This document shows positions 6,692 to 11,049 of a stretch of DNA of 11,049 bases, piece by piece. Both the position numbers and the translations under genes were made by a program. Where the stretch lies: NCBI GenBank assembly GCA_041479965.1, contig JBGOZE010000046.1, forward strand, positions 1 to 11,049, written 5' to 3'. The DNA is from SM23-78 sp041479965. GTDB taxonomy: Archaea; Nanobdellota; Nanobdellia; Woesearchaeales; SM23-78. Numbering within the stretch: position 1 is the stretch's first letter; each line of letters opens with the position of its first letter. The notes beneath the pieces were generated by a model. It did no database searches, was not told where the DNA came from, and saw nothing but the letters and a program-made list of their open reading frames with translations.

Positions 6692-7168
6692 ATGAATAAA
6701 CTAACACTTGTAATGTTGATGTTAGCAGTTCTGACAGTAACATCAGTTGCAGCTGCTCCTGGATTCGGGGCACATATTCCTGTTATAACCAACGGAGAAA
6801 ACATTTTGATCACAGGAGAATTCATTGATGCGCCTGTAGGAGCTGAGGTCCAGCTTGTGTGCGGCATCAACACGATAGGGCCATTCCCGATCATGGAAGG
6901 AGCCTTCACAATAAACACCGTCTATGGCGGCATTAACGGATGCGCTCCGGGAATAGCAACACTGAAAGTAGGAGAAGTTCAAGTTGATGTCACCATACCA
7001 GCCTACATCACAATTAACCCAACAGGAGGCAGTGCGCCTATCAAAGTAGATATCTTATCACTTTCAGACTCAGAAGATGTAGGACACATGCCAGAGTTCT
7101 CAACAGTGACTCTCGGCCTGGCAATCGTCGGCGTAGGCTTAGGCCTTGCATTCCTGAGAAAGCACTAA
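6692..7168 (+). CDS. Small secreted protein with a P-E-F archaeosortase sorting signal
   Basis: This 158-residue protein starts with a signal peptide (about 1-22, ending SVAAA before PGFG). It continues with a compact beta-rich domain (about 28-112), containing GENILITGEFIDAPVGAEV and cysteines C57 and C84 that could form a disulfide and resembling the Ig-like or carboxypeptidase-regulatory-like domains of archaeal surface proteins. A short Ser/Asp linker (121-131) leads to a C-terminal tripartite sorting signal: MPEF (133-136), a hydrophobic helix (about 138-154) and the tail RKH. The tail matches that of the next protein nearly residue for residue. It should be exported, processed by the archaeosortase encoded at 4237-5208, and anchored at the surface, possibly as a glycosylated coat component. 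A T-tract terminator follows. Function beyond this is unknown. Confidence 0.85.
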   Translation: MNKLTLVMLMLAVLTVTSVAAAPGFGAHIPVITNGENILITGEFIDAPVGAEVQLVCGINTIGPFPIMEGAFTINTVYGGINGCAPGIATLKVGEVQVDVTIPAYITINPTGGSAPIKVDILSLSDSEDVGHMPEFSTVTLGLAIVGVGLGLAFLRKH

Positions 7169-7172
7169 AAAA

Positions 7173-7188
7173 TTTTTATTTTTATTTC
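7173..7188 (+). terminator. T-tract terminator candidate
   Basis: A T-rich run (T5-A-T5-A-T3 pattern) begins 5 nt after the stop of the first sorted protein. Archaeal RNA polymerase can terminate at such runs without a hairpin. Termination may be partial, because the next gene has a ribosome-binding site but no clear TATA box of its own in the 61-nt gap. Confidence 0.45.
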
Positions 7189-7229
7189 ATCTTCAAAAAG
7201 AGAGCGAGTGAAGGATAAGGTGAATAAAA

Positions 7230-8048
7230 ATGAACAAAGGAATATTATATCTCTTAGTTTTGTTAACAATGACAGTCAGTGTTTTTGCCAGAGTCAATCC
7301 GTGCACTAACCCTGGCTTGAGTTGCGTTGATGCTGTTAAAAACAATTGCTTGACAGGCTCAATCACAGGAGGCAATGCTCTGGTGACTAATAATGCGGCT
7401 GCGTCCTATGATGTTGGCTTAGCCATATATCAGGTTTTCGATGCAGCAGATCATGATTCTACCTTGGAACACCAAGTGCTTTTCGATTCTGATACCGGGA
7501 CAGTCAGTCCAGGACACAACCTGAACCTTGCAGTCGATTTGCCAGGGTGCCAATACCAGATTGACCTTTTCTGCGGACCTGTAATCACATCATTCGCAGG
7601 TGGCGTACGATACAATGACCGCAAGCTTGACTATGCTCATAAGACCACAGGTCAATTTTGTGTCCAGCAATTTTGCGGTGACGGGATAAAGAATGGCGCA
7701 GAGGAATGCGACGGCACCAATGGAGTTGGAGAGCATCAGATATGCAATTCTGACTGCATACTAGGAACCTTGCCATACTGCGGAGACAGCATAACTAATT
7801 TGCTGGAGCAGTGCGATGCTGGCAGCAATAACAGCGTAGAATGCACTCCTGCTTGCGATGGTTCATGCGACTATTGCAACTCTGACTGCACAACCCAGAC
7901 TAGTTACGGAGGCAGCTGTGGCGGAGGATGCGTCGGCTCTGGCTGCGGCGGCGGTGGTGACGGAGTCCCAGTATTCCCAGGAATAACTATTGGATTTGCA
8001 GTAATCGGTGTCGGATTAGGACTTGTGTTACTGAGAAAGCAGCACTAA
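7230..8048 (+). CDS. Secreted Cys-rich protein with CGDG-type repeats and an archaeosortase sorting signal
   Basis: This 272-residue protein has a signal peptide (about 1-20, cleavage near VFA-RVN). A beta-sandwich-like region follows (about 25-145, with VGLAIYQVFDA and the paired C107/C115 in PGCQYQIDLFC). Next come two Cys-rich repeats of the DUF4215/Myxococcus Cys-rich type: one at 149-176 starting CGDGIKNGAEECDG and one at 184-220 starting CGDSITNLLEQCDAG, each ending CNSDC. A Gly/Cys-rich linker (226-245) leads to the sorting signal VPVFPG (246-251), a hydrophobic helix and RKQH. I count 20 cysteines, indicating an oxidised, disulfide-stabilised extracellular protein. AGGTGA at 7218-7223 supports the start. 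It is the second likely substrate of the neighbouring archaeosortase. The Gly/Cys linker may be a flexible stalk or a crosslinking site. Confidence 0.87.
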   Translation: MNKGILYLLVLLTMTVSVFARVNPCTNPGLSCVDAVKNNCLTGSITGGNALVTNNAAASYDVGLAIYQVFDAADHDSTLEHQVLFDSDTGTVSPGHNLNLAVDLPGCQYQIDLFCGPVITSFAGGVRYNDRKLDYAHKTTGQFCVQQFCGDGIKNGAEECDGTNGVGEHQICNSDCILGTLPYCGDSITNLLEQCDAGSNNSVECTPACDGSCDYCNSDCTTQTSYGGSCGGGCVGSGCGGGGDGVPVFPGITIGFAVIGVGLGLVLLRKQH

Positions 8049-8059
8049 AAACTCTTTGA

Positions 8060-8077
8060 TTTTTTTATCTTATTTTT
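8060..8077 (+). terminator. T-tract terminator candidate
   Basis: Two runs of T (T7 and T5 separated by ATCTTA) begin 12 nt after the stop of the Cys-rich protein and before the TATA box of the next gene, so they likely end the surface-protein transcript. Confidence 0.5.
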
Positions 8078-8101
8078 ACACTATTCAGATGGAAAGCAAA
8101 A

Positions 8102-8111
8102 CATTTAAAAA
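8102..8111 (+). promoter_or_regulatory. TATA box for the Wzz/BY-kinase gene, implying a leaderless start
   Basis: CATTTAAAAA has its centre about 28 nt before the ATG at 8136, so transcription should start at or just before that ATG. A TTG six bases upstream (8130) would lie at or before the expected transcript start. No Shine-Dalgarno is seen. Confidence 0.55.
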
Positions 8112-8135
8112 TTATCGGAAAATCGCAACTTGAAG

Positions 8136-9680
8136 ATGACTACTAAAACAGATTTTGAGGAGAGCTTTGAGCTGTCTGACTACTTCAGCATGCTCAAGCA
8201 CAACTGGATTCTTGCAATAATCGTCTTTGTGATAATTCTCGGAGCTGCGATCGCTTACACTCTCACCACGCCAGAAGTATACCAGGCCAGGAGCCTAGTG
8301 ATGTTAACCACTCAGGACCAGACCAGCTACCTCTTGGACCAGCCTGCAGAGAAAGCAAACCTGCAGACCCAGAAAGCCATAATCCTTAGCATGAGCGTGA
8401 TGAACGCAGTCTATGCGACAGAGGACATGAGCGTGCCTTTAACAGTCAATGCTGAGCCTATCAAGGACTCAAATGTTATAGAGATAATCGTGGAATCACC
8501 TAACACTCTCACTGCCACAAGGATAGCCAATAAGATCGCAGAATCATACGTCAATTTCTCAATTGAATCAAGGAAACAGTCGGCAGTCGAAGTCAGCAGC
8601 TTCATATCAGAGCAATTAAAATCTTACAAGACAGAGATAGATGCTATTAACCTCCAGATACTTGTTTACAAGAGCAATACCAATAGGACCATGGACCAGG
8701 AACTGGCTTACCAGAGCCTGCTCCAGACAGTAGAGGCCAAGGATAAACTTTATAATTATTTGTTGTCAAGAGGAGAGGAAATAAATATCGCCTCAAAAGA
8801 GAGGAGCGGCTTTGTCAAGATCATAGAGTACGCAGCCATTCCTGTAAGGCCAATCAAGCCTAATGTTCCAGTTTACATCGCAATAGGATTCATACTCGCA
8901 TGCATAGCAAGCATTGGGGTTGTGTTCATAAAATACAGCTTCAAGAAGACTTACATGAACCCTAGAGCTGTGGAAGAAGAGTTCGGAAACCTGGTCATAG
9001 GAACCATTCCTAAGCTCAGGATAAGGGATTATGCCAAGCCAGACCCTAAGAAAGGCTACAACCTGGTGTTTGACTACAAGCCTCATGCTCCTTTCTCAGA
9101 GGGAATACGCACTCTCAAGACCAACCTAGGAATGTACATGAGAGAGAAAAACATCAAGCTCATATCATTCACTTCTCCAGAGGAGGGAGATGGCAAGAGC
9201 CTCATAGCCAGCAATATAGGCTTAGAGATGGCTTATGAAGGCAAGAAAGTTCTCCTGGTGGACGTCAACATGAGGAAGCCAAGGCTTAACAGGTTGTTCC
9301 TTGTCAAGAAGAGCGAGCTAGGAATAATCGACGTGCTATTAGGTAACACTAACTTGAATGATGTCATCAACAAGACTCCTTACAAGAATCTCTCATTCAT
9401 ACCTGCAGGCTCACTCAGCAGATCCTCAAGAGAGATTATCTCTCACGAGAAGATCAAGGAGCTGTTCTCCAAGCTTAAGAGCCTTAACTATGACGCAATA
9501 ATCATTGACAGCCCATCTATCAAGTATTCAGAGAGCCTCATATTCTCAAGCCACAGCCAAGGAGTGCTTTTAGTGGTTTCTGTGAACAAGACCAACAAAG
9601 AATCTGCAGTCAAGACCCTTGAGGTGCTGAAGCACGTCAAGGCTAACATCATAGGCGTTGTAATCAATTTCTTCAAATAA
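8136..9680 (+). CDS. Wzz-domain chain-length regulator fused to a BY-kinase-like ATPase
   Basis: This 514-residue protein begins with a Wzz domain: a membrane helix at about 24-44, an external coiled-coil-rich region, and a second helix at about 244-266 preceded by the Pro-rich signature PVRPIKPNVP. A cytoplasmic P-loop ATPase domain related to bacterial tyrosine kinases follows. Walker A is SPEEGDGKS (347-355), Walker A' is VLLVDVNMRKP with D376 and N378, and Walker B is IIIDSP with D458. Such proteins control glycan chain length and export. Two oddities stand out: the second Asp of Walker A' (D-x-D) is Asn, and the protein ends at VVINFFK without a Tyr-rich tail, so autophosphorylation may be lost or rely on another protein. 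An ATG at 8136 is preferred over TTG at 8130 because of the TATA spacing. GalE follows after 41 nt. Confidence 0.88.
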   Translation: MTTKTDFEESFELSDYFSMLKHNWILAIIVFVIILGAAIAYTLTTPEVYQARSLVMLTTQDQTSYLLDQPAEKANLQTQKAIILSMSVMNAVYATEDMSVPLTVNAEPIKDSNVIEIIVESPNTLTATRIANKIAESYVNFSIESRKQSAVEVSSFISEQLKSYKTEIDAINLQILVYKSNTNRTMDQELAYQSLLQTVEAKDKLYNYLLSRGEEINIASKERSGFVKIIEYAAIPVRPIKPNVPVYIAIGFILACIASIGVVFIKYSFKKTYMNPRAVEEEFGNLVIGTIPKLRIRDYAKPDPKKGYNLVFDYKPHAPFSEGIRTLKTNLGMYMREKNIKLISFTSPEEGDGKSLIASNIGLEMAYEGKKVLLVDVNMRKPRLNRLFLVKKSELGIIDVLLGNTNLNDVINKTPYKNLSFIPAGSLSRSSREIISHEKIKELFSKLKSLNYDAIIIDSPSIKYSESLIFSSHSQGVLLVVSVNKTNKESAVKTLEVLKHVKANIIGVVINFFK

Positions 9681-9687
9681 GGCACAA

Positions 9688-9697
9688 AATATAAAAA
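9688..9697 (+). promoter_or_regulatory. TATA box for galE, implying a leaderless start
   Basis: AAATATAAAA has its centre about 29 nt before the galE ATG at 9722, placing the transcript start within a few bases of the start codon. No convincing Shine-Dalgarno is present. Confidence 0.55.
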
Positions 9698-9721
9698 GCC
9701 TATCAATGCTTAGATGATACT

Positions 9722-10678
9722 ATGAAGAAAACCATCCTAGTAACAGGCGGAGCAGGTTATATTGGCAGCATTGCTGTCAAGGAGCTCATCAGGCAAGGAT
9801 ACGCTGTCATAGTGGTTGATAACCTATCCAAAGGATTAAGAAAGCTGGTTGATCCCGAGGCAGAGTTCTACATGATAGACCTGACTGATAAGGAGAAGCT
9901 TGCAAAGGTCTTCAGGAAAAAGATTGATGCAGTCATACACTTCGCTGCCTACAAGGCTGTGGAAGAGTCGATGGAGAACCCTGAGAAGTACTGCGATAAC
10001 ATAACAGGCACTCTTAACCTTTTGAACCTTATGGCCAAGAACAAGGTCAAGAAGCTGATTTATTCTTCCAGCGCAGCTGTTTATGGAAACCCGAAATGCA
10101 ATCCTATTGATGAAAAACATCCTACAGAGCCTATTAATTTCTATGGCTTCACCAAGCTTGAATGTGAACGTTTTATTGAATGGTATTCCAAGCTTCATGG
10201 CATCAATTACGTTTGCTTAAGGTACTTCAATGTTGCGGGAGATGGAGGATTAGGCTATGTTGACCCTGAAGCCAAGAACATCATGCCAATACTTATGGAA
10301 GTGATTGTTGGCAAAAGAAAAAAACTGACTATCTTTGGAAATGACTATGACACCAGGGACGGAACCTGCATAAGGGATTATATTGACGTCAATGATCTTA
10401 TAAGAGCCCATGTGCTTGCTCTTGATGCCAAGGATAATGCTATCATCAACCTAGGAACATCCTCTGGAGTGAGTGTCAAGGAACTTGTAGATGCTGCTCT
10501 TGAGGTTACTGGCAAGAAGATTGAAGTCGAGTATGGTCCGAGGAGAAAAGGAGATCCTGTTGCCTTGGTTGCTTCCAATGAGAAGGCAAAGAAGCTCCTG
10601 AAGTGGAAGCCTGAGAAGAGTGTCAAGGACATGATAGCTTCGACTTATGAAGCTTACAAGAAAAACCTACTGAAATAG
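9722..10678 (+). CDS. galE: UDP-glucose 4-epimerase
   Basis: This 318-residue protein is an extended short-chain dehydrogenase/reductase that interconverts UDP-glucose and UDP-galactose (perhaps also the N-acetyl forms) using tightly bound NAD. The NAD-binding motif GGAGYIG is at 9-15 and the catalytic YxxxK pair is Y141/K145, with SSSAAVYG (115-122) providing the active-site Ser. Family hallmarks LRYFNVAGD (166-174), RDYIDVNDLIRAH (218-230), NLGTSSGVSVKE and RRKGDPVALVAS all follow in order. Full length is normal. It would supply a sugar nucleotide to the glycan genes upstream. It has its own promoter. Other 4-epimerases acting on related UDP-sugars are the main alternative. Confidence 0.92.
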   Translation: MKKTILVTGGAGYIGSIAVKELIRQGYAVIVVDNLSKGLRKLVDPEAEFYMIDLTDKEKLAKVFRKKIDAVIHFAAYKAVEESMENPEKYCDNITGTLNLLNLMAKNKVKKLIYSSSAAVYGNPKCNPIDEKHPTEPINFYGFTKLECERFIEWYSKLHGINYVCLRYFNVAGDGGLGYVDPEAKNIMPILMEVIVGKRKKLTIFGNDYDTRDGTCIRDYIDVNDLIRAHVLALDAKDNAIINLGTSSGVSVKELVDAALEVTGKKIEVEYGPRRKGDPVALVASNEKAKKLLKWKPEKSVKDMIASTYEAYKKNLLK

Positions 10679-10707
10679 GATTAATCAAAGTTTCAGTTCT
10701 AAAAACC

Positions 10708-10728
10708 TTGTCAGAAATGATTTGACAA
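10708..10728 (+). repeat. Inverted repeat upstream of the last promoter
   Basis: TTGTCA (10708-10713) and TGACAA (10723-10728) form a 6-bp inverted repeat with a 9-nt spacer just upstream of the TATA box at 10735. The TTGAC/GTCAA core recurs in the palindrome at 10771-10787, so one protein might bind both. Short arms make chance possible. Confidence 0.35.
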
Positions 10729-10734
10729 CCACAA

Positions 10735-10747
10735 ACTATATAAATAG
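10735..10747 (+). promoter_or_regulatory. TATA box for the last, partial gene
   Basis: ACTATATAAATAG is a strong archaeal TATA element. Transcription should begin around 10766-10770, giving a leader of about 35-40 nt with AGGTGG at 10795-10800 as the ribosome-binding site, 4 nt before the ATG at 10805. Confidence 0.65.
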
Positions 10748-10770
10748 GAAGTTCATTCTAGTTTAACATC

Positions 10771-10787
10771 GTTGACTTTAAGTCAAC
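10771..10787 (+). repeat. Perfect 17-nt palindrome at the expected transcription start
   Basis: GTTGACTT-T-AAGTCAAC has 8-bp perfect arms. It lies just downstream of the inferred start site and 7 nt before the ribosome-binding site. As DNA it would suit a repressor that blocks initiation; as RNA it could form a 7-bp stem with a TTA loop. A role in regulating the downstream gene is inferred. Confidence 0.5.
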
Positions 10788-10804
10788 AAGAGCAAGGTGG
10801 GAAT

Positions 10805-11049
10805 ATGAGAAAAACCAAACAAAAACAAGAGGCTGGCCTTGTGAAAGCAAAGCCAGAAAGCGCTGGAAAGCCAGTGCAGATGAGTGATTATTTGGTCGGT
10901 AACTTTACTCTCCAGGAAGAGAAAGACAAATACATAACTACTATCCAGCTAGGAAAAGGAATAAAGCAAAACGACATAAAATTAGGCTTTGACAAGGACT
11001 CCCTGGAGTTCATAGTGTCGCAGAAGCAGAGGAAAGAGGAAAAAGATGG
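10805..11049 (+). CDS. N-terminal part of a probable Hsp20-like (alpha-crystallin fold) protein
   Basis: An open frame runs from ATG 10805 to the window edge (81 complete codons) with a good ribosome-binding site, AGGTGG. A basic, low-complexity start (1-25, rich in Lys and Gln) leads to NFTLQEEKDKYITTIQL and NDIKLGFDKDSLEFIVSQK. This pattern, with its paired strands and the D-x-D-x-L-like turn, resembles the start of the alpha-crystallin domain of small heat-shock proteins, which hold unfolding proteins. The C-terminal half, with the decisive GxL and IxI motifs, lies outside, so the family call is tentative. The palindromic operator candidate before it would suit a stress-regulated gene. It is probably not part of the glycan cluster. 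Confidence 0.5.
   Translation, partial: MRKTKQKQEAGLVKAKPESAGKPVQMSDYLVGNFTLQEEKDKYITTIQLGKGIKQNDIKLGFDKDSLEFIVSQKQRKEEKD

Noticed and set aside
8130..8135. TTG at 8130 as the start of the Wzz/BY-kinase
   Set aside because: The TATA spacing places transcription start at about 8134-8136, so the ATG at 8136 is favoured.
10771..10787. Palindrome read as a terminator for galE
   Set aside because: It lies almost 100 nt after the galE stop, downstream of a strong TATA box and with no following T-run, so a regulatory role for the next gene is more likely.
1..11049. tRNA or rRNA genes, CRISPR arrays, insertion sequences
   Set aside because: By eye I saw no cloverleaf, rRNA-like stretch, regularly spaced repeats, transposase motifs or terminal inverted repeats. 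A structure-based RNA search was not possible.

Overview
The window reads as part of an archaeal genome, most plausibly a DPANN-type archaeon such as a Woesearchaeota/Pacearchaeota relative. That lineage is an inference. The basis is archaeal TATA-box promoters, several starts that look leaderless (TATA centre about 28-30 nt before the ATG, no Shine-Dalgarno), T-tract terminators without a required hairpin, an archaeosortase, and Lys/Ile-rich proteins. All convincing genes lie on the + strand, tightly packed, with several ATGA or longer overlaps.

Layout. (1) 1-3091: the 3' end of an unidentified gene (perhaps a glycosyltransferase), a radical SAM/SPASM-like enzyme, a class I methyltransferase and a GT4 glycosyltransferase, each overlapping the next. 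This looks like the end of a surface-glycan biosynthesis operon that starts outside the window. (2) 3092-4240: a palindromic promoter/operator candidate, then an MNT nucleotidyltransferase with an N-terminal winged-helix-like region and a HEPN protein, together resembling a toxin-antitoxin module. (3) 4237-6549: an integral-membrane archaeosortase, which overlaps the HEPN stop codon, then a polyprenyl-phosphate sugar-1-phosphate transferase (the WbaP/WcaJ type of glycan-initiating enzyme). (4) 6550-8048: two small secreted proteins, each with a signal peptide and a near-identical C-terminal sorting signal (P-x-F motif, hydrophobic helix, Arg/Lys/His tail). These are the obvious substrates of the archaeosortase. 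(5) 8049-9680: a fused Wzz/BY-kinase-like chain-length regulator. (6) 9681-10678: UDP-glucose 4-epimerase (galE). (7) 10679-11049: a regulated-looking promoter and the start of a probable Hsp20-like protein, cut by the window edge.

Together, genes 3-6 look like an archaeal counterpart of the bacterial exosortase/PEP-CTERM-EPS arrangement. GalE and outside genes would supply sugars, the sugar-phosphate transferase would start the lipid-linked glycan, the GT4 and other enzymes would build and modify it, the Wzz/BY-kinase would control length or export, and the archaeosortase would process and anchor the two surface proteins. The unusual feature is the HEPN-MNT pair translationally coupled to the archaeosortase. 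No flippase or polymerase is visible here; they may lie upstream.
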